A DNA stretch of 36,309 bases from Candidatus Villigracilis saccharophilus (GTDB taxonomy: Bacteria; Chloroflexota; Anaerolineae; Anaerolineales; Villigracilaceae), in the NCBI GenBank assembly GCA_016709305.1, contig JADJNA010000014.1:1-36309 (forward strand). Direction: 5' to 3'. This document shows positions 1 to 8,354 of this stretch, piece by piece. Within the stretch, counting starts at the first letter, position 1. Every line of letters begins with the position of its first letter. The translations under genes and the position numbers were made by a program. A model generated the notes under the pieces. The model was not told where the DNA came from. It made no database searches and saw only the letters and a list, made by a program, of their open reading frames with translations.

Positions 1-2232
1 ACTCACTCGTAAGCGATTGTTTCGCCTTCAACAATTCTTTTGGCGTGCCTTCAAACATGACCTTACCGCCTTTGCTGCCGCCTTCGGGGCCCATGTCAAT
101 GATCCAGTCGGCGTTCTTGATGACGTGCAGATTATGTTCAATGACAACGACCGTGTTGCCCGTATCGACCAAACGGTCAATGACTTGCATGAGGTGACCG
201 ATATCGGACATGTGCAAGCCAGTGGTCGGCTCATCCATGATATAGATGCTTCCTTTTTTATGTAGCTCGCTGGCGAGTTTGATGCGTTGACATTCACCGC
301 CCGAAAGCGTGCTCAATGGTTGGCCGAGTCCGAGATAATCCAAACCGACGTCGCTCATGGCTTGTAATTTCTTCTTCACTTCTGGAAGATCAAAATACTC
401 CAGCGCCTTTTCAACATTCATGGACAAGACTTCTGAAATATTTTTTCCGTTCAGTTTATATTCCAACACTTCATCTTTGAAGCGCCTGCCCTCACAAACT
501 TCGCAGGGCGATTTGACACTATCGAAAAACGACAACTCGGTATAGATCACGCCCAGCCCCTGACAGTTTTCACACGCGCCCTTCGAGTTGAAACTAAACA
601 GCGAAGCCTGCACCTTGTTCGCGGATGCAAACGCCTTGCGCACATCATCCAGGATGCCCGTGTACGTGGCGGGATTGGATCGGCTGTTGACTCCGACAGC
701 CGATTGGTCGATCACGATCGCATCTGGATGTTGATGTTGAAACACTTCATTGATAAGCGAACTTTTCCCAGACCCTGCCACGCCCGTCACCACGGTCAGC
801 ACGCCCGTTGGAATGTTCACACTGACGTTTTGCAGATTGTTGACCTTCGCATTCTTGATCGGCAGTTTACCCGTCGGCGTGCGGAACTCTCCCTTGATCG
901 GTACGGATTGCTGCATGTGTTTGCCCGTGATCGTGTTCGCCTTGAGCAAATTCGCATAACTGCCTTCGAAGACGATCTCGCCTCCATGCGGACCCGCGAG
1001 CGGACCGACATCCACGACGTGGTCTGCGGCTTTGATCACGTCAGGATCATGCTCCACGACGATGACCGTGTTGCCCTTGTCACGCAGTTTCTGCAGTAAC
1101 TCATTCATGCGATGCACATCCCGTGGATGCAGTCCCACGCTCGGCTCATCGAAGATATAGATGACATCGCTCAGGCTGCTGCCGAGGTGTTTCACAATTT
1201 TTTACGCGCTGTGACTCTCCGCCTGATAATGTATCCGTCTCACGGTCGAGGCTGAGATATTCCGCCAATGTCCACGATATTCTGTAACCGTTCGAAGCGC
1301 TTTGACGATTGGCTCTGCGGCGGGTGTTTTGATCTTTTTCACAACTTCGATCAATTCAGGGATTTCCATGCTCGTCAGGTCGGCGATGTTGTAGCCATTG
1401 ATCTTGCATTTCAGGATGGTCTTGTTCAATCGCGCGCCGTTGCATTCAGAACAGGGACCCATTGTCATAAAAGGCTCAATCGATTTTTGAGTCCGCTCAG
1501 ACTTGGTTTTAGATCCTGTTTGATGTATTTGTTGGTAAAGCGGTTGATAATGCCTTCGTAGGTCAGGTTGAAATCTTTTGCCCCCATCTTGGTCTTGACT
1601 TTGATCGGCTCGCTATATAAAAGGTCGTGCAATTCCTTCTGGGTGTATTTGGAAATTTTCTTATCAGGGTCGAATAAACCTGTATTGATCAAATTGCTCC
1701 AGCCCCAACTATCCACATTGTATTCTGGAAACAGAATCGCGCCTTCATTCAAAGATTTGGATGTATCCAAAAACTTGTCCATATCCACATCCAGCTTACG
1801 ACCAAGTCCGTTGCAGTTCGGGCACATCCCTTGCGGGTCGTTAAAACCAAAGACGTTAGTGGGTCCCACATGCGGCTGTCCGATGCGCGAGAACATCATG
1901 CGCAGGATCGTGTTGATGTCGGTGATCGTACCCACGGTCGAGTGTGAACCGCCGCCCATCCGCTTCTGATCCACCACGATGGACATGCTCAAGTTCTCGA
2001 TGGAATCCGCTTCAGGCTGGGCATACTTTGGCAGGAAGTTCCGCACGAACATGCTGAAGTTTTCGTTTAGCAGGCGCTGTGACTCAGTGGCAATCGTATC
2101 GAACACAATCGAAGATTTGCCCGAGCCGGATACGCCGGTAAAGATGGTAATTTTTCGTTTGGGGATTCGCAAAGACACATTCTTCAAGTTATTTTCGCGT
2201 GCGCCGCGAATCTCAATATATTCCTGGGGCAT
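1..2232 (-). pseudogene. UvrA-like excinuclease ABC ATPase, partial, with four frame changes
   Basis: Reads as an UvrA-family double ABC ATPase, which uses ATP to recognise DNA damage or to confer resistance to DNA-intercalating drugs. From the ATG at 2232 the first half has Walker A (GVSGSGKSS, about residue 33), a CPNC zinc-finger half and later CSEC. The second half has GVAGSGKSS (about 780), CENC/CEVC zinc-finger halves, LSGGE signatures and IMDEPTTGLH (about 240). It appears to lack the UvrB-interaction region, as in the shorter UvrA paralogues of about 750 residues. The frame changes near 1507 (one T short in a T-run), 1291 (one extra base), 1263 (two bases short or one extra) and 1201 (one extra T in a T-run). 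Homology continues across all four. The gene leaves the window close to its expected C terminus. Sequencing error or a decaying gene are both possible; the family call is secure. Confidence 0.85.
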
Positions 2233-2271
2233 GGTCTCTCCTCTGAAATCTCTGCCGAATGGTTAACGCAT

Positions 2272-2304
2272 TGGGTGGGCAAAAGCAAGGCTTTCACCCA
2301 CCCA
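2272..2304. repeat. Imperfect hairpin in the uvrA-like leader
   Basis: TGGGTGGG at 2272-2279 pairs with CCCACCCA at 2297-2304, and inner AAAGC pairs with GCTTT after two mismatches. There is no T-run on either side, so it is not a typical terminator. It lies in the predicted 5' untranslated region of the uvrA-like gene and downstream of the peptidase E-like gene. Confidence 0.4.
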
Positions 2305-2320
2305 GATAAAATGTCCAAAT

Positions 2321-2349
2321 ATTTTAGAACGTTTATTCTAAACAGTCAA
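2321..2349 (-). promoter_or_regulatory. Promoter of the uvrA-like gene with a LexA-like inverted repeat
   Basis: On the minus strand TTGACT (2349-2344), a 17-bp spacer and TAAAAT (2326-2321) form a sigma70-type promoter. The spacer holds the inverted repeat TTTAGAA-n6-TTCTAAA, whose core AGAAT-n4-GTTCT is one mismatch per core from the Gram-positive LexA box GAAC-n4-GTTC. The same arrangement occurs in the arsR promoter at 7407-7435. Binding by LexA is inference. Confidence 0.5.
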
Positions 2350-2376
2350 GGCAAAAACGATTCTCAACTCACTGCT

Positions 2377-3044
2377 CTATTGGGGCACAAACCGTTTCCA
2401 ATGTCCCTCAGAAATAACTTCGGCAACGCCATCCACCACTTTGATGGCGGTCTGATCGTCAATCCCGTAGGTCGGCACTGGTACCTTGGCAGCCATTCTT
2501 TCTACTTTGGCCGTGGAACTTTCGGGGTGGTCCTCGTGATCCAGATGCGGAAGCAACGCAAAGTCAACTAGTCCCAGCCCCTTCTCAATGACAAAGGGCG
2601 CATTGGGGTCATCGTACGTCTCTCCAAAAATAGGAGCCGTCACCATACTGCCAGCGCTCACCCCCACGTAGACCGTCTTGCGCAGCGACGGCAGGAGTTC
2701 TGCCAGTCCAGACTCTCGCATCCAGCGGCACAGATACAGGACATCGCCGCCAAACACCAACAGGGCATCAGCCTCCCGGACAGCAGCGATCCAATACTCT
2801 TCTTTGATGCTGGGTAGGGCCGTGAGTTCCAGCACGCCCAACGATTTCAACCCAATTCGGTCAGGGGGCTGGGACCTAATCCGCTGATGAAACGGTAGGC
2901 CATTGAAGGTCCGACGGAGAAAGGATAGATGGCGGTGGGAATGCAAAGGGCGCTGGACTCGGCAATCGGTTTGCCCAAAAGATCGGCCAACGCTTTCTGG
3001 ATACTTGCATTCTTGATACCTGCTGAGGTAAGCAAAAATTTCAT
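2377..3044 (-). CDS. Peptidase E-like (S51 family) protein, frameshifted
   Basis: The N-terminal piece starts at the ATG at 3044 (MKFLLTSAGIKN) and the C-terminal piece runs to 2377. Joined, they give about 220 residues, the usual size of S51 peptidase E (Asp-specific dipeptidase) and related class I glutamine-amidotransferase-like proteins. The nucleophile serine is visible in VGVSAGSM, with an upstream LLVFGGD motif and a downstream LPHLDH that carries a candidate catalytic His. The frame is lost around the G-run at 2864-2868: one frame reads SPLTELG then stop, the other resumes as RIGLKSLGVLEL. A one-base homopolymer error explains this. The gene follows the 3100-3567 gene on the same strand with about 55 bp between. 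The true substrate is unknown. Confidence 0.75.
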
Positions 3045-3099
3045 GATGTCTCTCCAGAACGATTCTAAGAACCTAGAGGATTCGCACTTGTTTTCAAAC

Positions 3100-3567
3100 T
3101 CAACTCACCGATTTTTTCACGAGCGCGATGATCTTTGCCTCTTCGGCAGATGTCAATTTTATCAACGCGAAGGCGGCAGCCCACATATTGCCTTCATCCA
3201 GTTTCGCATCGGGTTGAAAGCCGAAGGTTGCATACCTCACACCGAACTTACTTGCAGCCTGAAAAAAGCAGATGACCTTGCCACCCGCGTCGGCATAGGC
3301 GGGCATGCCATACCAGGTCTTCGGCATGAGCTCTGGCGCAGCAGCAGTAACGATCTCATGAATCCGCTTCCCCATGGAACGATCTGTTGGGTCTTTCATT
3401 GCACTGATCGCCGCAAGGATGGCTTTTTCACCTTCTGCCCTGTCCTTGCCCGCGCGCGCTTCTGCCTTCAACTCCTGGGCGCGAGCCTTCATCGCGGCTT
3501 TTTCGTCGGCTGTAAATCCTCCAGCAATTGTCTTGGTGGTCTTTTTCGTATCTGTCTTTGGGCTCAT
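3100..3567 (-). CDS. DUF1801 (YdhG-like) domain protein
   Basis: A 155-residue soluble protein. A Lys/Ala-rich, probably helical N terminus (about 1-50) precedes a DUF1801/YdhG-type fold, recognised by the pattern MPKTWYGMPAYADAGG around residue 100 and a C-terminal LTSAEEAKIIALVKKSV segment. Members of this fold are annotated as putative iron chaperones in Bacillus, but the biochemical role of most is unknown. It is divergent from the MarR gene with a 109-bp gap that holds a strong palindrome, so the MarR protein may control it. A second DUF1801 protein of different length lies at 5190-5576. No signal peptide or membrane segment is seen. Confidence 0.7.
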   Translation of the reverse strand: MSPKTDTKKTTKTIAGGFTADEKAAMKARAQELKAEARAGKDRAEGEKAILAAISAMKDPTDRSMGKRIHEIVTAAAPELMPKTWYGMPAYADAGGKVICFFQAASKFGVRYATFGFQPDAKLDEGNMWAAAFALIKLTSAEEAKIIALVKKSVS

Positions 3568-3605
3568 AAGAATCTCCTTATATGACTTTTGGTCGTTTTG
3601 ACACC

Positions 3606-3641
3606 TTGCATAAAAGCGAATTTATCTTTACAATAAAGATA
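3606..3641 (+). promoter_or_regulatory. marR promoter with overlapping palindromic operator
   Basis: TTGCAT (3606-3611), a 17-bp spacer and TACAAT (3629-3634) make a good promoter for the MarR gene. The -10 box sits inside the perfect inverted repeat TATCTTTA-caa-TAAAGATA (3623-3641), the size and symmetry expected of a MarR operator. A further half-site (AAGATAAAG) follows. Autorepression is inferred. Confidence 0.6.
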
Positions 3642-3676
3642 CTTCAAGATAAAGACAATGTCAAGGGCAAATTTCT

Positions 3677-4144
3677 ATGACCAAACCAACAAAGCCAGAT
3701 CTGAAAAAACGAGCCCTCATGGCAGTCAGGGATTATGGCGTTAATCTGACGCAGTTCCGAAACGCCATGAGTGAATGGGCCGGACTCAACGTGACCGACA
3801 TGGAATGTCTGCGATTCCTCTTCTTCAAAGGTGTCGCATCGCCTTCTGAACTTTCCAAGTCTACGGGTCTCACTTCTGGCGCAACGACCGCCATGCTGGA
3901 TCGGCTCGAAAAGGCGGGCTTAATTGAACGCCGACCCAACCCCAATGACCGCCGCGGAACTTTGATCGCTCCTGCGCCATCGAGTGCTGAAAAAGCCGCA
4001 TCATGGTTTGAGTCGGCGCGAAAGGCACAAGACGAATTAATCTCAAGTTACTCTGAGAGCGAACTGGAAATCGTCGCGGATGCCTTTGAACGATTTGCAA
4101 AACTTTGGGATGATGAACGTAAGAAAGTTCAAAAAGACCCGTAG
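3677..4144 (+). CDS. MarR-family transcriptional regulator
   Basis: A 155-residue dimeric winged-helix regulator. The winged helix is at about residues 35-105: SPSELSKSTGLTSGATTAMLD is the recognition-helix region and LIERRPNPNDRRGTL is the wing with the conserved D-R-R. Flanking N- and C-terminal helices would form the dimer interface. MarR proteins usually repress their own gene and a neighbour and are released by small phenolic or oxidant ligands; here the likely targets are itself and the divergent DUF1801 gene. The end of the gene is only 8 bp from the end of the convergent VOC gene. The ligand cannot be inferred. Confidence 0.85.
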   Translation: MTKPTKPDLKKRALMAVRDYGVNLTQFRNAMSEWAGLNVTDMECLRFLFFKGVASPSELSKSTGLTSGATTAMLDRLEKAGLIERRPNPNDRRGTLIAPAPSSAEKAASWFESARKAQDELISSYSESELEIVADAFERFAKLWDDERKKVQKDP

Positions 4145-4152
4145 GGATCGCA

Positions 4153-4611
4153 TCACTCGCCGTCGTACGCCTTTTTCAAGTCTGCAACAATAATCTTTTC
4201 CATCTTCAACATCGCATCCATCACCCGTTTAGATTTTTCAGCATCAGGGTCACCCAATAACTCACCTAATTGTTTCGGAATAATTTGCCAAGACAAGCCC
4301 CATTTATCCTTCAACCAACCACAACTAGGCTCCTTCCCGCCGTTCATCATAAACGCCTCCCAAAAATAATCCACTTCGGCCTGGCTTTCACAATTCACAT
4401 ACATTGAAACGGCTTCGTTGAATTTAAACATTGGACCCGAATTCAAACCCATAAATTCCTGCCCATCCAGTTCAAATGCCACCGTGAAGACTTTGCCGTC
4501 AGGTCCGCGTGAGATGTTGTTGACTTTTGAGTTCTTGAACAGAGAGATGTAAAAATTCATCGCCTCTTCGGCTTGCGTATCGAACCATAAAAACGGGGTG
4601 ATTTTGCTCAT
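4153..4611 (-). CDS. VOC-family (PhnB-like) protein
   Basis: A 152-residue vicinal-oxygen-chelate fold protein of the PhnB/3-demethylubiquinone methyltransferase-like type. It opens with KITPFLWFDTQAEEAMNFY and contains FELDGQEFMGLNSGP and CGWLKDKWGLSWQIIP, all typical of this group. The start at 4611 is chosen because the preceding gene stops at 4613; a longer upstream reading frame only overlaps that gene and is ignored. It is the last gene of the ArsR-headed operon. Members of this family are often small-molecule binding or resistance proteins, but many have no known substrate. Confidence 0.85.
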   Translation of the reverse strand: MSKITPFLWFDTQAEEAMNFYISLFKNSKVNNISRGPDGKVFTVAFELDGQEFMGLNSGPMFKFNEAVSMYVNCESQAEVDYFWEAFMMNGGKEPSCGWLKDKWGLSWQIIPKQLGELLGDPDAEKSKRVMDAMLKMEKIIVADLKKAYDGE

Positions 4612-4612
4612 G

Positions 4613-5188
4613 TTAATTCTCCTTTTGATATGTAACATAACGCAATAACACTGCGCCATTTGGGTATGTCTTTGTACTTTCAAGCTTGAGGTCTTTACGG
4701 GCTGTAATGCCATCGAATAGCCGCTTACCGCTTCCCAAAAGAACTGGATGCACCACAATGCGGTATTCGTCAATGAGTCCAGCATTGGTGAAGCTCTGTA
4801 CCAGTTTTGAACTGGCAAAGATAATCATATCTTTGCCAGTTTGTCCTTTTATCTTTTTGACTTCTGCTTCTACGTTTTTATTGATAAGCGATATGTTTTC
4901 AAATGTGCCCCAGCCAACTTTCGACAGCATTTTTGAAAAAACAATTTTTGAAGTGTGATTCATAAGGTCAGCAAAATCACCAGATTGTGTGGGCCAAAAT
5001 TGTGAAAGCCCTTCATAAGTGATGCGTCCCAGCAAAATCGTGTCAAACTCCTGAAAGGAATCTTGGAAATCAGGCGTTGAATCAACCACACCTGAAATGC
5101 CCCAACTTATCATATTGTCTTCGTCGCCTGCTGGACCCGACATGACACCATCAAATGTAGTATGTGAAACTGCAATGATTTTTTTCAT
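4613..5188 (-). CDS. RibD C-terminal/dihydrofolate reductase-fold protein (copy 2)
   Basis: A 191-residue protein of the RibD_C family, which shares the dihydrofolate reductase fold and binds NADPH. It starts MKKIIAVSHTTFDGVMSGP, the typical strand followed by the SLDG-like turn, and contains LLGRITYEGLSQFWP, IFASSKLVQSF and EYRIVVHPVLLGSGKRLFDG. The LLGR and HPVLLGSGKRLF motifs are hallmarks of the family. The true reaction is unknown; stand-alone members are not usually riboflavin enzymes. It lies 1 bp from each neighbour, which implies co-transcription. A second copy in the same operon is at 5956-6546. Confidence 0.85.
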   Translation of the reverse strand: MKKIIAVSHTTFDGVMSGPAGDEDNMISWGISGVVDSTPDFQDSFQEFDTILLGRITYEGLSQFWPTQSGDFADLMNHTSKIVFSKMLSKVGWGTFENISLINKNVEAEVKKIKGQTGKDMIIFASSKLVQSFTNAGLIDEYRIVVHPVLLGSGKRLFDGITARKDLKLESTKTYPNGAVLLRYVTYQKEN

Positions 5189-5189
5189 T

Positions 5190-5576
5190 TTATTTTTCTT
5201 TGCCCGCTTTCAATTTTTCATTCTTCAAATTATCTGCGACTCGAAATTTGACAATCTGACCAATCAGTTTCAGCGGCAACGGCTCATCCAGCGGGAATTT
5301 CGTGGTGCCTTTTCCGCCCGCATATTTTGCGATTGCTTTGTTGAATGCTTCAGTTCCAGTTGGAGTTGGATACATGGACACATGCTGTTTCCAGCCTGCG
5401 AAATGGACCAGGTTTTTGCCATTGAGTTCAAGACACGCAATCTGGTAACTGATCTTTTCTTTTGCTTCTGGAGCAAGCGTCTTAATCAGCTCGCGGATTT
5501 TTTGCATGTAACTTTGTGATTGTTCCGGGCAGGCGGCGATGTATTCATCGATTGATTGAAAATTGGTCTTTGCCAT
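5190..5576 (-). CDS. DUF1801 (YdhG-like) protein
   Basis: A 128-residue stand-alone DUF1801/YdhG-type protein. Visible family features are the N-terminal SIDEYIAACPE helix, ISYQIACLELNGKNLVHFAGWKQHVSMYP in the core, quoted here in pieces (ISYQIACLEL; VHFAGWKQHVSMYP), and the C-terminal KFPLDEPLPLKLIGQIV. Its start codon overlaps the stop codon of the upstream VOC gene (TAATG). In operons like this one, with ArsR, AHSA1 and VOC proteins, these small proteins occur together as a set; the function is unknown. Confidence 0.85.
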   Translation of the reverse strand: MAKTNFQSIDEYIAACPEQSQSYMQKIRELIKTLAPEAKEKISYQIACLELNGKNLVHFAGWKQHVSMYPTPTGTEAFNKAIAKYAGGKGTTKFPLDEPLPLKLIGQIVKFRVADNLKNEKLKAGKEK

Positions 5577-5959
5577 TACACGCCTGCCTTTTCGTCCACT
5601 TCAAAGATGCCAAAGGTGTTGCCTTCGGTGTCGATGAAGTATCCCTGCCAGCATCTGCCAGGGACAGGGAATTTTTCCAGAGCAACCTGTCCGCCGCCTT
5701 TCATGATCTTCTCGGCGATCTCATCAAAGTTTTCCACTTCCAAAGAGCAGACGAAGGCATTCGTCCCATGCTCGGGCGGCGGAGTTTTCGCAGGTCGCTG
5801 TAACAAGCCGCCGCGAGACCCGCCCGTTTCAATATCCCAATATTCGATGGGAAGATTTGGCTGAAGGTTGAACTTCCAATCAAAGACTTTTCGATAAAAA
5901 CTAACGGCTCGCTTCACATCGTCAGCTTGTATTTCAAAGAAGATATATCCGTGGCTCAT
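5576..5959 (-). CDS. VOC-family glyoxalase-like protein
   Basis: A 127-residue vicinal-oxygen-chelate protein made of two beta-alpha-beta-beta-beta modules. It starts HGYIFFEIQADDVKRAVSFY and ends YFIDTEGNTFGIFEVDE, the classical first and last modules; the Glu near the end is a usual metal ligand. Its ATG overlaps the stop codon of the upstream RibD_C gene by 4 bp (ATGA), so translation is probably coupled. It belongs to a different VOC subgroup from the protein at 4153-4611. The substrate cannot be read from the sequence. Confidence 0.85.
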   Translation of the reverse strand: MSHGYIFFEIQADDVKRAVSFYRKVFDWKFNLQPNLPIEYWDIETGGSRGGLLQRPAKTPPPEHGTNAFVCSLEVENFDEIAEKIMKGGGQVALEKFPVPGRCWQGYFIDTEGNTFGIFEVDEKAGV

Positions 5960-6546
5960 ACATTATTCTCCGAGCGAACAAGCTCGTAATGCTGATACAC
6001 CACGCCCGTAGGCAGAGGCGCAGATTCGATCAACTTCAGGCGCAGGTATTTTCCATCCGGAAATAACTTCTTGCCGCCGCCCAGCACAAGCGGGTAAACA
6101 TGCAAAAAGAATTCATCCACAAGCTCGTTTTCGATGAGGGTGTGCATTAACACACTGCTGCCATCCGAAAGAATGTTTTTGCCGGGTTGGTTCTTGAGTT
6201 TGCGAACTTCTTCGACCACGTTGCTGCTGATGATGGTGGAATTGCTCCATGCCGCCGAAGATTTCAACGTAGTGGAAACGACATATTTTTTAACATTGCC
6301 AAAAGGATTCTCTTCGGGCGGCATGGGTTCAAAGGCGTCGCCGTGAGTCTTCCAGGTTTTGCGCCCGAGCAAAAGAGTATCGGCGGTTTCCATGGCTTGC
6401 GAGAAGCGCATGCCGATGTCGTCGTGCCAAAAGGGAATGGTCCAGCCGCCGTGAGAGAAGCCGCCATCGGTATCTTCATCCACGCCGCCGGGGGCTTGAA
6501 TGACGCCGTCTAAAGAAATGAATTGATGTACGATCAGTTTTCGCAT
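5956..6546 (-). CDS. RibD C-terminal/dihydrofolate reductase-fold protein (copy 1)
   Basis: A 196-residue NADPH-binding RibD_C-type protein. It starts MRKLIVHQFISLDGVIQAPGG, given here as HQFISLDGVIQAPGG, then TLLLGRKTWKTHGDAF and FFLHVYPLVLGGGKKLFPDG. These are the conserved SLDG turn, LLGR strand and P-L-V-L-G-x-G-K-x-L-F motif. A GGAG ribosome-binding site precedes the ATG. The N-terminal loop differs from copy 2 at 4613-5188, so the two are paralogues rather than a recent duplication. Role unknown; often found beside AHSA1 and VOC genes. Confidence 0.85.
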   Translation of the reverse strand: MRKLIVHQFISLDGVIQAPGGVDEDTDGGFSHGGWTIPFWHDDIGMRFSQAMETADTLLLGRKTWKTHGDAFEPMPPEENPFGNVKKYVVSTTLKSSAAWSNSTIISSNVVEEVRKLKNQPGKNILSDGSSVLMHTLIENELVDEFFLHVYPLVLGGGKKLFPDGKYLRLKLIESAPLPTGVVYQHYELVRSENNV

Positions 6547-6568
6547 GGTTTCTCCTTTTTAGCTCAGA

Positions 6569-7048
6569 CTATATCTTTACCAATAAATCATCAAGGCGCT
6601 CGTAACCTTCTCGCACGCCCTTTTCCATTCCATTTTGGATCATACCATCGCGGTCAGCTATAGACTGAAAGACCGAATGAATCGTAGCCTTTGTCCTGTT
6701 GCCGGGCAACTCTTCAAGAACCATGCAATCCAAAGAAACGTGTCCCGGGTATCCTTCGAACTCAAAGGTCTGGATCATGTTTTCAGGAGACATGGCATGG
6801 AATGTGCCATGAAAGCCATATTCATTTCCTTCTTTATCTTTGTGGACATAACGATATTTTCCGCCACTGACAGGCTCAAAAGTCTCGAGGATCATTTCAT
6901 ATCCATGCGGACCCAGCCACTGCACGTATAACTTCGGGTCGATGTGCGCCTTGAAAACCAATTCACGCGGAGCATCGAATTCACGGGTGATAAAAAGCTC
7001 CTGCTTGCCGGGCTCGGCGGTTACGGTCACTTTATTTTTCGAGGGCAT
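6569..7048 (-). CDS. AHSA1/SRPBCC-domain protein
   Basis: A 159-residue SRPBCC (START-like) protein of the AHSA1 or activator-of-Hsp90-ATPase-homologue type. It shows ITREFDAPRELVFKAHIDP near residue 20, WLGPHGYEM, a central beta sheet with GGKYRYVHKD, and the C-terminal helix GMEKGVREGYERLDDLL. The family binds small hydrophobic ligands in a helix-grip cavity; an Hsp90 role in bacteria is not established. It is separated by 1 bp from the stop of arsR, the common pairing in which the ArsR protein regulates the SRPBCC protein. Confidence 0.9.
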   Translation of the reverse strand: MPSKNKVTVTAEPGKQELFITREFDAPRELVFKAHIDPKLYVQWLGPHGYEMILETFEPVSGGKYRYVHKDKEGNEYGFHGTFHAMSPENMIQTFEFEGYPGHVSLDCMVLEELPGNRTKATIHSVFQSIADRDGMIQNGMEKGVREGYERLDDLLVKI

Positions 7049-7049
7049 G

Positions 7050-7367
7050 TCATTTCTCCTTTTTCATCTTTTCTAAAATATCATCCAATCGGCCAAATCG
7101 CCCTTCCCATAACTGGCGGTACTGCTCCAGCCAATCGTTCACTTCATTCAACCTATCAAAACGTGCTTCCACGAAACGCTCGCGTCCCTGCGGAATGACG
7201 ACCACCAACCCGCACTCTTTCAGGATCTTGATGTGTCTCGAAACGGCAGGTCGGCTGATGCGAAAATTCTCGGCGACACCGTTAAGGGTCAGCCTTTGTT
7301 GAGCCAGCAGCCCCAAAATGGCTCTGCGGTTCGGGTCTGCAATTGCCTGAAAAACATCTCTTCTCAT
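7050..7367 (-). CDS. ArsR/SmtB-family transcriptional repressor
   Basis: A 105-residue winged-helix repressor. It contains ALIADPNRRAILGLL-like helix 1 (here AIADPNRRAILGLL), the recognition helix region ISRPAVSRHIKILKECGLV and a wing GRERFVEA. The Cys ligands of metal-sensing ArsR proteins (ELCVC) are absent, so this is a non-metal member like those paired with AHSA1 proteins. The ATG at 7367 is preferred over an in-frame GTG at 7373 because AGGTGA precedes it. It heads a seven-gene operon reaching 4153. A palindrome just upstream is the likely autoregulatory operator. Confidence 0.88.
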   Translation of the reverse strand: MRRDVFQAIADPNRRAILGLLAQQRLTLNGVAENFRISRPAVSRHIKILKECGLVVVIPQGRERFVEARFDRLNEVNDWLEQYRQLWEGRFGRLDDILEKMKKEK

Positions 7368-7379
7368 GCTCACCTATGC

Positions 7380-7435
7380 GTAACTATTCGGTTACTTATA
7401 GAAGCGATTTTAGAACAGATATTCTTATTTGTCAA
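7380..7435 (-). promoter_or_regulatory. arsR operon promoter and operators
   Basis: On the minus strand TTGACA (7435-7430), 17 bp, TAAAAT (7412-7407). Immediately downstream is the inverted repeat GTAAC-n6-GTTAC (7380-7395), well placed for an ArsR repressor near the start site. The spacer also holds AGAAT-n4-GTTCT, as in the uvrA-like promoter at 2321-2349. Hexamers and repeats are seen; the binding proteins are inferred. Confidence 0.6.
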
Positions 7436-7485
7436 GACGAAAATGGTCTGAATTATCGAGTTTAGAACACCCCCTTGGTTTTGAG

Positions 7486-8297
7486 CTATCGCTTAAAACG
7501 TGGATACGACCCCAGCACGCGCAGCATCACCGCGTACTCACCCAAATGATCGAGCGCGCGCTGCACGGTTTCATCCTGCACGGAGCCGATCAGGTCGATA
7601 TAAAAAGATATTCCCACGGACTTCCCTGCAACGGACGCGATTCAATTTTCGCCAGATCAATATCACGCAAAGCAAAAACGGACATTGCCTTGAACAATGA
7701 GCCGGGGACATTTTTCAACGTGAATACGATGGAAGTCTTCGCATCATCCGTCGGGACAATTGATTCTCGTCCGACAGCGAGAAAGCGCGTGTAGTTTTCC
7801 GCGTTATCTTCGATACCCTCCTGAAGAATTTGCATTCCGTACAATTCTGCCGCCCTCTTCGACGCAATAGCCGCCACATCCCGCGCACCTGACTCTTTGA
7901 GCATCTTCACACTGCCCGCCGTATCGTACACCTGCTCTGCCTTGATTCCATGTGAACGCAAATACGCAGCGCACTGACCCAGCGCCTGCGGATGGCTGAT
8001 GGCCTTCTTAATTTCTTCCATCTTCACACCCGGATTGGTGATGAGGCAATGCTGCACACGCAGGAAGTACTCCCCCACAATATGCAGGTCATGCCGCAGG
8101 AGCAGATCATAATTTTGATGAATACTGCCCGCCAGAGAATTTTCAATGGGAGCCAGCGCCGCATCACTTTTACCCGACACAACCGCGTCGAACATCGCAT
8201 CGAAAGATTCACATGGAACAGTTTCCACTGTTCCAAAATAATTGAATACTGCCTGCTCAGAATATGCTCCGGGTTCACCCTGGAATGATACTTTCAT
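7486..8297 (-). CDS. pheA: Prephenate dehydratase, frameshifted near the C terminus
   Basis: Prephenate dehydratase converts prephenate to phenylpyruvate in phenylalanine synthesis. The catalytic domain (about 1-180) starts VSFQGEPGAYSEQAV and has the NYTRFLAVGRE motif with the catalytic Thr-Arg-Phe. An ACT domain follows (NVPGSLFKAMSVFALRDID and the ESRP motif) and would bind phenylalanine for feedback control. The frame ends early at 7590 after SPWEYLF, but one missing base in the run at 7602-7606 restores YIDLIGSVQDE and then a normal C terminus ending at 7486, about 270 residues. A sequencing error is likely, since the gene is normally required for growth without phenylalanine. It lies downstream of an aminotransferase gene, with which it probably forms an operon. 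Confidence 0.88.
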
Positions 8298-8316
8298 GAT
8301 TACTCCTCAAAATCTT

Positions 8317-8354
8317 GTCAAAATCGAAGGTCAAAGGTTCGGAATACTTTTGAC
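8317..8354. repeat. Degenerate copy of the palindrome at 24105-24146
   Basis: GTCAAAATCGAAGGTCA at 8317-8333 matches 17 of 18 positions of the left arm of the perfect palindrome in the ccm locus, and ACTTTTGAC at 8346-8354 matches part of its right arm. The two arms still pair at their ends. It lies between the aminotransferase and pheA genes. Confidence 0.5.

Noticed and set aside
704..1099. Plus-strand reading frame of 131 codons
   Set aside because: Antisense to the uvrA-like gene; no recognisable motif and no ribosome-binding site.
4613..4818. N-terminal extension of the VOC protein to 4818
   Set aside because: It would overlap the RibD_C gene out of frame and lacks VOC similarity; ATG 4611 gives a normal N terminus.
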